Source: Melanocharis versteri
Taxonomy: Eukaryota > Chordata > Aves > Passeriformes > Melanocharitidae
Reading direction: 5' to 3'
NCBI GenBank assembly: GCA_013397845.1
Contig: VZTG01009066.1
Coordinates: forward strand, 124,001 to 188,000
Length of the DNA: 64,000 nucleotides
Shown here one piece after another: positions 25,401 through 34,444 of this stretch. Position 1 is the stretch's first letter; every line of letters starts with the position of its first letter. Both the position numbers and the translations under genes were made by a program. The notes below the pieces were generated by a model. That model had not been told where the DNA came from. It did no database searches and saw only the letters and a program-made list of their open reading frames with translations.

Positions 25401-26650
25401 ACTTAAACGTTCATGAAAAACATCAGTCCTGCTATTTTCACTTAAAGCCTTTGACAGCAGGAAGGCAAACTCCTCCTCTGCAGGCACATTCCAGAGTTGA
25501 TGCAGGTATATGAATCAAGGCTCACTTATTCTGAGCCTCATCCACCTTAAACTCAAACCCCAGCTGTCAGGCTGGAATAGTGTTTTCCCTTCAGTTCTGG
25601 TCTTTCCAATTCCTAGCCTGCACCTAACACAAAAGATGATGAGCTAACTTAACCCACCATTTTTAAGGTCCTTTTAAAGCTTTGTAGAAAGCAACACAAA
25701 ACCAAAAAAAAAGACCAAAAAAAGGATAAGCTCATAAATAGCCCCCACGCCCTTAATGGATGCTTTGAGCATGCAAGGAATGCAACATTGGGATTGTGAG
25801 TTGGGCAGTCACAACTCTTTAAAAAGTAGCCAGACTTATAACTGGAAAGAAAACCTCAGTCTGTTTATCCAGGCTAACAAAGATCAAAGCTCCCTATTTT
25901 GCTTCACCATTTCCAAAGAAGTAAAACCCAGCCTGCAAACAGAAAACTGCACAACAACCAATTTTCAGGACAGAAGTTCTCAGACTCTGGAGTGTTTATT
26001 GCTTCCTAAACTGTGTATCTGTGCCAGGTAAGAAAGCCTGAGCACACTCCTCATCCCACACGGGTGTAGGCCCATACAGGAACTGTGAGAAAGCTCCTCA
26101 GCTCCTGGAAGAGTCTGTACCTGGGCACTCAGGAGCTACTTCTATTACCTAGGAAAGGTGCTCCTCTCCTAAGCCTCCAGGTGGAAACACGCGGCTGCTC
26201 CAGGGAGGGTCACGTGTAGATCGGTGAGAGGCTGGAGCCACAGTTTGAGAGAAGACAAGAACATTTTCATTCATGTTGAATTATTCCTTGAGGAGGTACT
26301 TACTTATCCACCAACGTCCGAATTACAGCCAGTGTGTCAAGCACCAGCCCATCCACATTCTGTTTTTTCCTTCTTGGTTCATGAGGCCCTCGACCCCTCC
26401 TGGGTGGACGGACAGGGTCCCTTGGGTGGCTTCTTGCTTCAGGGATGTGTGCTCTGCTGTTCTCCGTTTGCCGGCCCTGAGAGTCCACGTTGTCCTCGGC
26501 CCCGCTGTCGTCGTGGCAAACACACGAGTTTCCCATGCTGCCAGCCCCCAAGGCTCCCAGGAAACGGGGAATGTGGTGCTCTAGAGTCAACAGCAGACCT
26601 TGGAAAAGGCTTCTGCTAGCATAGAACACAACCAAAGCAACTACAATCAT
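4388..26650 (-). CDS. RSPRY1: RSPRY1, RING finger and SPRY domain-containing protein 1 (complete, 14 coding exons)
   Basis: Joining the 14 exons listed separately gives 1728 bases, 575 codons plus stop, against 576 residues in human. The start at 26650 is preceded directly by an in-frame TAG. In order, the protein has a hydrophobic N-terminus (about residues 1-22), a basic proline-arginine stretch (about 76-93), an alpha-helical middle, a SPRY domain (about 299-482) and a C-terminal RING. The RING ligands are Cys526, Cys529, Cys541, His543, Cys547, Cys550, Cys557 and Cys560, a complete C3HC4 set as in ubiquitin E3 ligases. Human RSPRY1 mutations cause a skeletal dysplasia (spondyloepimetaphyseal dysplasia, Faden-Alkuraya type). 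All introns are GT-AG and all phases agree. The only oddity is the final intron, which carries a misplaced ARL2BP exon. Confidence 0.97.
4572..4604. repeat. Two-copy 17-base tandem duplication
   Basis: The unit TTTAGTCAGCCTGCCAA occurs at 4572-4588 and again at 4589-4604 (lacking its last base) in the last RSPRY1 intron. Confidence 0.9.
5364..5375. repeat. (CA)6 microsatellite ending at an assembly gap
   Basis: Six CA units stop at the single N at 5376. A simple repeat at a contig edge is a common place for an assembler to break. Confidence 0.9.
5376..5376. other. Single-N gap: left edge of the misplaced segment
   Basis: The N separates the RSPRY1 last-intron sequence (left) from the donor side of ARL2BP exon 2 (right). 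It is probably a false contig join. Confidence 0.75.
5384..5442 (-). CDS. ARL2BP: ARL2BP coding exon 2, isolated and misplaced copy
   Basis: The 59-base minus-strand exon lies between a polypyrimidine tract ending TTTCAG and the donor GTAAGGT. It encodes 19 residues, STTSDEFDAVVGYLEDIIM, which match the N-terminal region of ARL2BP (binder of ARL2, a mitochondrial and ciliary protein). The exon starts in phase 2 and ends in phase 1. No other ARL2BP exon is adjacent, and it lies between two exons of RSPRY1 on the same strand, which cannot be a normal ARL2BP gene order. The real copy should lie left of the window, because intron sequence flanking it recurs at 1-1423. Confidence 0.85.
5724..7146. 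repeat. 1.42 kb direct repeat, copy C (ARL2BP intron 1)
   Basis: This is the second copy of 1-1423, with about 99.4% identity by eye and no indels. It directly follows ARL2BP exon 2 on the acceptor side, so it is ARL2BP intron 1 sequence. Unlike copy A it continues for another 531 bases (7147-7677) into GC-rich DNA. Confidence 0.9.
7147..7677 (-). other. ARL2BP: Unique continuation of misplaced segment, rising into a CpG island
   Basis: AT-rich intron-like sequence becomes strongly GC-rich from about 7500 and ends at the N at 7678. Composition suggests that it is the downstream flank of the ARL2BP promoter island, whose other half is at 1425-1810. No ARL2BP exon 1 is recognisable in either half. 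An 81-codon minus-strand frame at 7390-7635 resembles nothing I know. Confidence 0.55.
7678..7678. other. Single-N gap: right edge of the misplaced segment
   Basis: The N separates GC-rich ARL2BP promoter-flank sequence from the 30 bases preceding the RSPRY1 donor at 7703-7708. The change of composition is abrupt. Confidence 0.8.
7709..7813 (-). CDS. RSPRY1: RSPRY1 coding exon 13 (first half of RING)
   Basis: This 105-base exon lies between acceptor CCCTTCAG and donor GTAAAA. It encodes HRRLALLKQVSIRENCC onwards to PCGH and supplies RING ligands Cys526, Cys529, Cys541 and His543. Confidence 0.97.
9967..10119 (-). CDS. RSPRY1: RSPRY1 coding exon 12 (end of SPRY)
   Basis: This 153-base exon lies between acceptor GTTGCAG and donor GTAATC. 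It encodes [20 protein letters not shown] and on to EEKIILP. The phase is 2 at entry and 2 at exit, matching its neighbours. Confidence 0.97.
11219..11321 (-). CDS. RSPRY1: RSPRY1 coding exon 11 (SPRY)
   Basis: This 103-base exon lies between acceptor CATGTAAG and donor GTGAGT. It encodes DTIGFLLDLQEKQMIFYLNG, typical SPRY beta strands, and continues to VFSSA. Confidence 0.96.
12335..12446 (-). CDS. RSPRY1: RSPRY1 coding exon 10 (SPRY)
   Basis: This 112-base exon lies between acceptor CTCTAAAG and donor GTATTC. It encodes [20 protein letters not shown] through HPCWKE, the SPRY core with the characteristic G-D-D-x-x-S-x-A-x-D-G pattern. Confidence 0.97.
14033..14176 (-). CDS. RSPRY1: RSPRY1 coding exon 9 (start of SPRY core)
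   Basis: This 144-base, phase-0 exon lies between acceptor TTTGGTAG and donor GTGAGT. It encodes ARCDASSFESVRC, then GVWYYEVTVITSGVMQIGWA, the diagnostic SPRY strand, and ends SKFLNH. The acceptor has a weak pyrimidine tract. Confidence 0.97.
14954..15069 (-). CDS. RSPRY1: RSPRY1 coding exon 8
   Basis: This 116-base exon lies between acceptor TTTTTGCAG and donor GTAGGA. It encodes LKEGRQFTYEKVDLTNIRAM to KISPHGLE. Confidence 0.97.
16206..16266. repeat. T/GT-rich low-complexity tract
   Basis: About 60 bases of T and G with GTT triplets lie in the RSPRY1 intron between exons 7 and 8. They explain the apparently open frames here. Confidence 0.8.
16396..16527 (-). CDS. RSPRY1: RSPRY1 coding exon 7
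   Basis: This 132-base exon lies between acceptor AATTGCAG and donor GTAGGT. It encodes ENKMTVSESCISDQLILLEK to AQWSLDNL. The donor was chosen so that the codon split across the junction gives Phe, as in human. A GT four bases further on would break the frame. Confidence 0.96.
16741..17070. repeat. Diverged ~150 bp tandem duplication
   Basis: 16741-16890 and 16921-17070 align along their whole length. Shared blocks in the same order include CTGATTTAT or CAGATTTAT, ACAAAGG-CTCATGTCA, AATTTCTAA, TTTCAGCAA, GGGTTT, GTGTCA or ATGTCA, and a terminal GCAA-AAATA. Many substitutions and a few small indels make it an old local duplication in an RSPRY1 intron. Confidence 0.75.
17155..17221 (-). CDS. 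RSPRY1: RSPRY1 coding exon 6
   Basis: This 67-base exon encodes NFQSHPTVMLFALIALEKFA QT (22 residues) and ends at donor GTGAGT. The acceptor is TTTAG at 17222-17226. The AG nine bases downstream was rejected because it would delete three residues that human RSPRY1 keeps. Confidence 0.93.
17514..17530. repeat. (AAT)n microsatellite
   Basis: A short run of AAT triplets lies in the RSPRY1 intron just downstream of exon 5. Confidence 0.85.
17586..17644 (-). CDS. RSPRY1: RSPRY1 coding exon 5
   Basis: This 59-base exon lies between acceptor TTCTTGCAG and donor GTAAGT. It encodes PASIGLLSPGILEYLLHSL. Confidence 0.97.
19007..19133 (-). CDS. RSPRY1: RSPRY1 coding exon 4
   Basis: This 127-base exon lies between acceptor TTTTGCAG and donor GTAAAG. 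It encodes DALQKLTEILNLSG, then HPAKHRNTTAVLGCLAEKLA. Confidence 0.97.
21730..21842 (-). CDS. RSPRY1: RSPRY1 coding exon 3
   Basis: This 113-base exon lies between acceptor GGTTGACAG and donor GTGAGT. It encodes EGWLEVVQSLIRVIPLED to LLLDECPLPTK. Confidence 0.97.
23297..23349 (-). CDS. RSPRY1: RSPRY1 coding exon 2
   Basis: This 53-base exon lies between acceptor TCTTTCAG and donor GTATCA. It encodes DQEPPYSMITLHEMAET. Confidence 0.96.
26304..26650 (-). CDS. RSPRY1: RSPRY1 first coding exon (start codon, hydrophobic N-terminus)
   Basis: ATG at 26650-26648 opens a frame starting MIVVALVVFYASRSLFQGLL, a signal-peptide-like stretch. The stop TAG immediately precedes it in frame, so no longer start is possible. 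Its context is weak (T at -3, A at +4). A second in-frame ATG, Met39 at 26536-26534, has strong context (A at -3, G at +4) and begins MGNSCVC. The exon continues through the basic PRDPVRPPRRGRGPHEPRRK stretch and ends at donor GTAAGT. Confidence 0.97.
26534..26536 (-). promoter_or_regulatory. RSPRY1: Possible alternative RSPRY1 start codon (Met39)
   Basis: The plus strand reads CAT at 26534-26536. The minus-strand context is GCAGCATGG, a strong Kozak match, whereas the annotated first ATG is weak. The resulting N-terminus, MGNSCVC, resembles myristoylated and palmitoylated MGN-type termini. Use of this start is inference. Confidence 0.35.
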
Positions 26651-26798
26651 CTAGGAAGTTTTAAGAGAAATGTTTGTGCGATCCCGGATTGTGATCTTTT
26701 TGCATTTTAAACGTTGCTACCAGCTGGAATGAGTGGGAAGTTGGAGACTTAGTTGCCGACAATCACTTAAAACACACATTGGTCATCCAGAAGGAGGT
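26651..26798 (-). other. RSPRY1: RSPRY1 5' UTR part of the first coding exon
   Basis: The exon extends upstream of the ATG to a good acceptor, TTTTGCTTTTTCAG, at 26799-26801. The sequence is non-coding. Confidence 0.7.
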
Positions 26799-28841
26799 CT
26801 GAAAAAGCAAAACCAGAACAAGAGTCAGTGTTACTACTGCTAGAAAACAACAGAAGAATTCCTATTTTAGTAAACACAACCAGTTTTGGTGGATAAAGCA
26901 GTTAAGAAACACAAGGCTTTACCTGAAGTCTATTGTGGGGAAAGGGAAAGGAAGGAAGAGGAGGAGGAGGAAGTTCCCTTGGTAAGGAGCTCTCGCCCAC
27001 GCATCATTCCTTTCTACACTACCTATTACTTCCCAACTCCTTCATGGTATTTGGATGCAGAAAAATTTTGTCTGTAAATCTCACACACTGCTACCCTTTA
27101 AATATTAAGTATCAACTTAATATTTAAACCAGTTTCATTTACCCTTTACAGAGACATATGGCTTATGCCACCCCAGTAAAGGCTGCACACTTAAGGGTCT
27201 CATTTCACATCAGGAACATTTCCAGACTATAAAATAAACAAAATTGTAAAGAACTATTCTTACAGTTATGGTTTATCTCAACAAACAATAGATTTAACAG
27301 AGAACCATTTGGTCCACCTGTGCATAAACACGCAATTTTGGAACATACCTACATCTCCTGCATTCTCACCCAAAGAAGCAGCAATGCTGAACTGAACAGG
27401 AATTATAGACACCATTCTAATGCCTTACAAATCTAACTGGGATTTTGAAATGGGTGGTGTGTGCCTGTCTGGATCTAGTGTCAAACCACTTTGTTTTTGG
27501 GAACAAAGACTAATTCAATCATTCTTCTGTTCTTCATTCAAATGGTTTGGATCACATACAGGCCCAGTAGCAACTGAGACCACAGGGCAGTCTCTCCCAA
27601 TCATTACCTCGAAAATGCAAGAGAAAAAGGATTCAAAGCCCCATTTCATAACAAACTATGTTTCAAGCCATAGGGCATATTTCTATAGAACATTACTTAA
27701 AGTCTCAGGTAAAATAAAACCCCCACAAAAGATATAATTCCACTACTTATACACTTCAAGCATGTCAGAATAAGTAAGTAACTTCTATCCTTTTAAGAAT
27801 CAAGTTTAACATTTACACTAGAAGTTACAGTGAATATCCCGTAATAGGTTATTACTATTCTTCAATTATTAAATAATCTCGTTAACAGCAGACATGTAGT
27901 ACCCTAAATTTAAAAGAAAGTCAAAGAGAGCTGACACATTTCAAATATGGAAGGCCCCCACCATCAGAGCCAACTGGCAACTCTGCGGTTGCTGGCTGCC
28001 CTTTGGGATAAGATCACAACAACATTCAGGAAGCCAGACACTGGTCATATGAGCAAGTCTTGGGATGTCAGCTGTCACTGCAAAAGCACTGCAACCAAGC
28101 TCTCACAGGCTCTTCTGTAGTTTGAAGCACATCATCTTTTAGCACAGTGAAATGTTCAATATTAAGGAATTAACTGGAGGCTAACTGAAAAAAAAAATCA
28201 ATTCCTCAAGAGGTATTAATTGGAAAAAAATACAAGAGCTTGACTTCTTGTTCAAGAAATTCCTAAATCACAGATCACTGAAAGAGTTTCAGCATCACAT
28301 CATGCTTGCCTTATGCCCTAAGCAGTCTGGCCATCAGGCTCAGAGTCCTTCCATCTGAGCCAATACAGCTGCCACCTTCTCAGTCAGTGAGTCACAAGCA
28401 AATGAGAGGTGCCAGTGAGGATTGCAAGGACCTCAAACAGAATTGTCTAAGCTCACAACTGGTTCAAATGACTTTCTTGATCTTAAAAAGAACTAGTCGT
28501 GTTAAATGCAAAACATGTCTTCCTAGGGAATATGTATGTATTTATGAATCTGGGTCATTTAAGGGCATTTTAGCAAGATAATACTAAAATGTAAAACTGT
28601 TATATATTTAGAATCTGAATAAAGTAGTTCTGTAACTTATGGAAATGTTAACACAGTGAATCTATCTTGTCATCTAAACAAGAATGGAAAAGCTGTATTT
28701 TAGAGATTAGCAATGAGTAAGAACCTACCTAAAGAAACAAAAATAGCCGTATGTCAAGATTAAAGCTGATTATTGAAACCTAAGTTATTCTGGCTGACAA
28801 CTTAAAATGTGATTGAAAACAAATAATTATGATCAACTCAC

Positions 28842-29023
28842 CCGTAAGTTTGCTTGGTTCAGGAATGGCTGGGGGAGCTCACAAAGTGCTGTAGCAGAAG
28901 TGGATTGTTCTCCTCCAGGGCATGAAGTCGTATCTGGAAAAGGCAGCGTCCGTAAGCCTTTATGGTGGGCAGTGAGTCATTACTGACTCTGCTTTCACTC
29001 CTAGGAGCTACGCTGAGGAGTCC
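28842..29023 (-). other. RSPRY1: Candidate RSPRY1 5' UTR exon
   Basis: The 182-base interval has a good acceptor (CCATCTGTCCTCAG ending at 29024) and a consensus donor (GTGAGT at 28836-28841), in the orientation of RSPRY1. It would be a non-coding, possibly alternative, exon between the promoter and the first coding exon. A 69-codon open frame overlaps it but matches nothing I know. Confidence 0.35.
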
Positions 29024-32000
29024 CTGAGGACAGATGGAAAAGAAAGAGAGTTCACTTGGAAACTGCATCTAAGGTAGACATACTCCACCTCCTCCCTACA
29101 CCTGCCATGACATCAAGCCCTGCTGTTATTTTCAGTTGTATCCAGCCTTTACAGAAGGAATTCTCTCAAGGCTTCAAAACCCAGTTTGTCATCTATAAAC
29201 TTTAGGACTAGACACGGATACAGAAAACCCAACCTGTTTTTACAGCCTTGGTATTCCAGACACCACAGAACCAAGTGCAGAGCAGTGACCAACTCCTCAC
29301 CTCAAATTACTCCCTACAGGAGGAAGGAGAGAAGCAATACTATCTGCTCCTGATCACCCTCAAGTAGACAGCAGAAAATAAAAGTACACTATAAAAGTTG
29401 ATTAGATAACAGGAAGAGAGAAATGACAGGATCAACTCCCCTTATTTAGTAAAGAGCTGGGTTTGACAGCATTCACTTGGCTCTTGCTCACCATCACATA
29501 CAAGGAGCTCATTGTCAAGCCTCAAACAAACTGAAAGGCTGAATAATTAGGAACACAAGGTAGGAGAGATTGCTACAGATCTGCTCAGAAACCCGTCTGT
29601 CTGGATATAGCACGAATGCAGGAAGAAAGGTTCTGAAGTGCAAAGGAAAATAATAAAAATACAAGTTTTTGTGCTACAAGAAGTAGCTGGTACTGATACC
29701 TCCCACCAAACAGCACAACATGCCAATGCCTGACACCTCCTCTACACCAGAGAGCCCCTGTGGGACACCCACTGAATGGATGCCCTGGCACATCTTGCCC
29801 TCAACAAAGCCCCAGGGTCAGATGCTGCTGGAGCAGGACACCTTCCCTGCGTGGGAGAAAAGCAGCTGCCAGCTGCAGCCTCCTGTGCCCCCACACCCCT
29901 CCACTGGCCACCAGGACCATCCCCACCACAGAAAGCAGCTGCTGTCCTGGCAGGCTCAAGCACGGGCATGGATGCACAAAGGAGTTACAAGCTCCACAGG
30001 CTGACCAACCTGCCATGGCTGGAAGTCCAAGTGGGAAAGATGAAATCATCATCCACTGGATGCTGTGGGAGTGGATTTGCACCTGCCTGGCAGTGCAGAT
30101 GCCCAGCCTGCCCCAGAGAGGCCTCCTCTGGATCCTCCGACCGAGTTCACCAGTGGAGGAGTTGGCTCCAAGTGGCACTGGGATCATTTCTCTGCAATGT
30201 GCAGCCCAAGAGTCTGTGATTCATCCCCTCAAATATTCGGTTACAGCCAACCATAATACTGCCTCATGATGGAAAATGCCTCTTCTTTCCATGAAATGGG
30301 AGTGCACTGCCAAGCAAACAAAAAACTCCTCGTGCACATAAATGAGGAGGGTTTCAGCTACCAAAAACACTTTTCCAGTTTCTGCCATCACAAGAGTAAG
30401 ACCAGTGATTTCTCCTCTTGAGCAGAGTAACACAGGAGTTCAGTCAACAAACCACACAGTAAAGTTCACAGTTTTTCAAAAGCAAAACTGTGAGAGTTTT
30501 GGCCAGCAGTTTCCTATTAAGGAGATAAAATAATTAGAAATATTTCCTCAGCATTTCTTTCCCAAAGAAATGATGCTCCTAAAAAGGAAGAGATGGAAAT
30601 ACTTGTGATGCCTGTCAGATGAAAGTTCAAACTAGAAGGAAACACAGCTATGAGTCGCTGCAAGATAATCAACTTTGACACGGGAATAAGAGGAAGAAGC
30701 AGCCTGTTTGCAAAACAAACTTTTATAATAAGGAGAATTTTCAGCTTTGAAATGATTGGGACAGCAGTGAAAACCAAGAATTTCCCGTAAATTACATACA
30801 ACTAGAATGTGAAATGGAGACTTTCTCAGGAGATCCCACTGACATGCAAGGTCAACCTCTCACCTGTAAGACCTGTACAACTACAGAGAAGCAGCTGCTG
30901 GGTGTCCAGCGTGGCACCACGCAGTGCACGCAGTCAGGGGACCGCAGGCTTTGGGAGGAGTGAGTAAATACCCTGCTGGTTCTTTTGCATGTGGTAACCA
31001 ACCACCATATTGTGTAATCTGAAGCAAACCCCTAATTCAATTCTATTTTCTTTAAAAATACCTTGGAGGGTTAAGACTAGTGTCAAAACTCCATGGGAGG
31101 CAGCCTTTACTGGCATGCAGCGTTTCACAAAGCCACTGGTTGCTTTCCCACTGTAGCAAGAGCACCCTAAACTGAAAGCAGACTGACCTTGAGCTTGCCA
31201 GTTTCACAGAAAGGGAGACTCGCCGTGTCTCAAAGCTTTCCAGCTCCTGCACAAGTGCTCATCAGTGAAAACCCCCAGGGTTGTACAAGGTTTACGCAAA
31301 CAATCGGGCTTTAACCCTGATGTCTTCTCCGGGTAATTCATCTTTGTCACAAACACAGAGCTGGAGGATCTGATCTCTTGTTTGACTTGATGTGATAACA
31401 GAGGAAGCAGAAAGAAGTAGACAGTAACTACCACCACAGTAGTTTCTTTTTCTGTAGACTCACTGTGAAAGTCAGATTTCATAGTTACTTGCACATTGCA
31501 CTACTTTGTCATTTCACTTCCTTTAAACCCCTTTTTTAAGCTGGTACAGGAACACTAAAATTGCAACACAGATTTAAAGTGAACTTCACTCTCTCACACA
31601 AATGAGTGCCTCCAGAGCAGGCCTGGTAGGGATTCCTCCCTGCAGAGTTTTTCCCTTACCTCTGGATACAGAGACACTAGTGCTCAGGACATGTCAGGCA
31701 TCAGACTGTTCAGCTTTCTTTCTGAAAGGGATGCTGAAGCACTTACCACCTGCCGAGCTTCCCCATCTCAGAGGTCATCATTTGTCATCTCACAGTCATT
31801 TAGGTGGAACTGTCCTTTGTACTACAGAAAACCTCAACCTTACTTTACGTCTAAACCAACGCTGGTATCGATCACGCTTCCTGCTTCTCAGCTCCCCACG
31901 CCACAGATGGATCATTAAATTTCTTACCAGAGACTGAGCTTAAGTTGTGCTTTGAGGCAGATGAAAGCACTTCTGAGATAATGATCTTTTAAAGAGATAG

Positions 32001-32505
32001 TGGTATCTGACAGCCCAGTGAAGTTGAACAAGAGGTGCCTCCAGCAGGGTGACGTGGCCTGGCAGAGCTGAACGAGCTCAGCAGTTGCCCAAGGAGCAGA
32101 GTATAATGCACTGCTTCAGAAGTGGCAGGGAGATAAAGATAACGCCCTGTAGATGGCAAGGAACACTAATCCTATAAACTGCAGGGATACAAGCACATGA
32201 AATAAAATCGATTAGCTATACCCTATTAAGTTTTGGCACAGACATTCGTTTAGAGGCTTATAAATAACTCTTTCAAATTAATTCAAGTTAATCTTCCTTG
32301 CTGCCCAGAAAGTTGAAGGCATTATCAACATTACAATTCTGACAAAAGCATTCATGACATCAGGATTCAAAATTAAGTAAGAAAACCTCACCAAAAAAAC
32401 CCAAAACCTCTCCCAAAAAATCCACAAGAAATTTCAGAACAGACAATGCTGGGAGGAAAGTGAATCCTTGGATACCAAGCAGAGGTGTAGAATGGCAAAG
32501 AACCA

Positions 32506-32515
32506 CCCCCCCCCC
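32506..32515. repeat. Poly(C) run
   Basis: Ten consecutive C residues, followed by AA and a further CCCCC, lie in the RSPRY1 5' intron. Confidence 0.85.
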
Positions 32516-34426
32516 AACCCCCATAAAAAAACAAACATTTTTTTAAGCTTTATCTAGTAAATTTACAATAGTCCATTTCAGAAAGGATAAGACATTGTTT
32601 GTATCAGTATCCATAAATAAATGAAAGAGTTCTCTTGAGTTACGCGGAGATCAACTCCTTGCAATACTCAAAGAACCTTGTAAATGAGCAAAACCTAAAC
32701 CACAAAAGCATTTTGAGGGGCAAGTCAAGAAACCGAGCAGCTCAGTCACAGTGCAGCCCTGCCCTGGGAACAAAAATTGGGGCTAGCACAGGGGTATCCA
32801 AGTCATCATACTGGAGGCACCAGGAAGATGCTACAAGGAGGGACTGCTGGAAGCAGGGGCAGATTCTTGTCAGCAAACCACCAGCTTCATGTAACTGAGC
32901 CAAAACAGCGGCAACCCAGAGTTTGGCTGTTTGTTGTCCAATCTTATTGCTTTTCTTTCTTCTAACTCAGAGCTGGGCTTGTTTTCAGAGGAACACTGGT
33001 GCAGAACTACTCTGTAGAAGGCAGAACAGTCTCCTGCTGTAGACCACAGAACCAAGCCCAGCTACATGGCATGACTAAGCTATTACAAACACGTAAAATT
33101 CACAAGTCCAAAAACTATTTTCAGTGTAAAATTTTGATAACATTGCTGAAAAACTCAGCAATGCCTCAGTTGGAAGCCTGCATTGTCAGCTGTCTGACAA
33201 CTGCCTCGGCGAGCAGGGCACCGAGCAGACAATGTCTAGAAACAGGCTGAAGAAAGTTCCATATCTTGGTAATTCAAGCAGCATCAGAGGATGGCCTGAT
33301 ATTTCAGTGGCCAGAGTCAAGAGCCATCTTTGTGGCCTTCCCTGCTGGCCAAGGAAAGCCAGCTGCTGTCAGCCAGACAAAGTTCAGGACTGTACTGGCA
33401 GAGCAGGAAATGCCCTCCTAATTCTTTTTCCTCCTGTGAATGGATACAGTGACAGCTGCTCAAGAGACCATCATCTGAGTCCAATACAACATGTAGGTCA
33501 CTAGGTTAGCAAACCTGCCTCGGAAGCACTCATGGAAAGCACAATTCCTGAACCACCTGGGGCTCCTGGAGCTGAAGAATACAGAACATGATGCACAGCT
33601 CTGGGCAGGTCACTGGAACACCCCTATCTCACCTACTTAAAACAACAAAAAAGCCACCCACACAAAAACTCAGCTTCATTTCTCCCCATTTGTCTCTTCA
33701 GGTTCTGCCTTCACGACCTTTCCTTTCTGCCCTGCTACAAGTCTGCCAGCAAAGCACGCTGCAGGAGAGAGCCCAGTGTGGATTCACCAGCCATGTGTAA
33801 CAAGTGCTCCTGCCAGGTCTCACAGGTGTCCTGCTCTAACCACCGGGCTGTGGTATTTTCTTACAGTGTTTTAGGGCCTCCGCCAGTACCAAGAAACTCA
33901 GAGGAAGTTGGTCAATGTGGCCATAGCCAAGGAGGGGAAGGGGCCTGACTGCCTGAGAGATGGCTCGGACAAGTGTGGTGGGTTAGGAAGTGGGAGGAAG
34001 ATGAGCACATACATGTCTCATGAGGCAGTCTATATATGGTTTAAACAAGACTGTGCACCCAGTGTAGTCAAAAAAGGCAGAAAGCTCAAAAACTTTTTAA
34101 GAGGCTTTCAAATCATACCAGGAACACAAAGTCTCAGTCACCTGGGGCTTCTGCTAAATAACTTTCTGAGGAATTTCAGGAGAATTAAGATTAAACTGTT
34201 TCGATAATTAAACACCACTTCACTAAATGTTACAAAGGGGTAATGAGAGAATAGCTCACCTATTGTTAGTTTTTTAAAAAAATCTTTTATTTCAGGACTG
34301 ATACATTAACCAGAATTTGAGTGCAAACACACACATTATTCCTCACTCACCATTAGCTGAATGTTTCTAAAAGCAGGGAGAACAACTCTAAGCCTGCTCC
34401 ATGCCAGACAGTTTTGCCTTTAGAGG

Positions 34427-34444
34427 AAAAAAAAAAAAAAAAAA
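34427..34444. repeat. Poly(A) run
   Basis: Eighteen consecutive A residues lie in the RSPRY1 5' intron. No retroposed sequence was recognised in front of them. Confidence 0.85.

Larger units (their letters stand above)
7814..26303 (-). other. RSPRY1: RSPRY1 introns between coding exons
   Basis: Apart from the exons listed, this interval is AT-rich intron. It holds short simple repeats and one diverged local duplication (16741-17070). I see no transposon, RNA gene or conserved open frame. The many short open frames lack codon signature and splice support. Confidence 0.85.

Noticed and set aside
29720..30269. Cluster of overlapping open frames on both strands, up to 169 codons
   Set aside because: They lie in an RSPRY1 intron, overlap in several frames at once, and none has splice sites or family similarity. 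Local GC content explains them.
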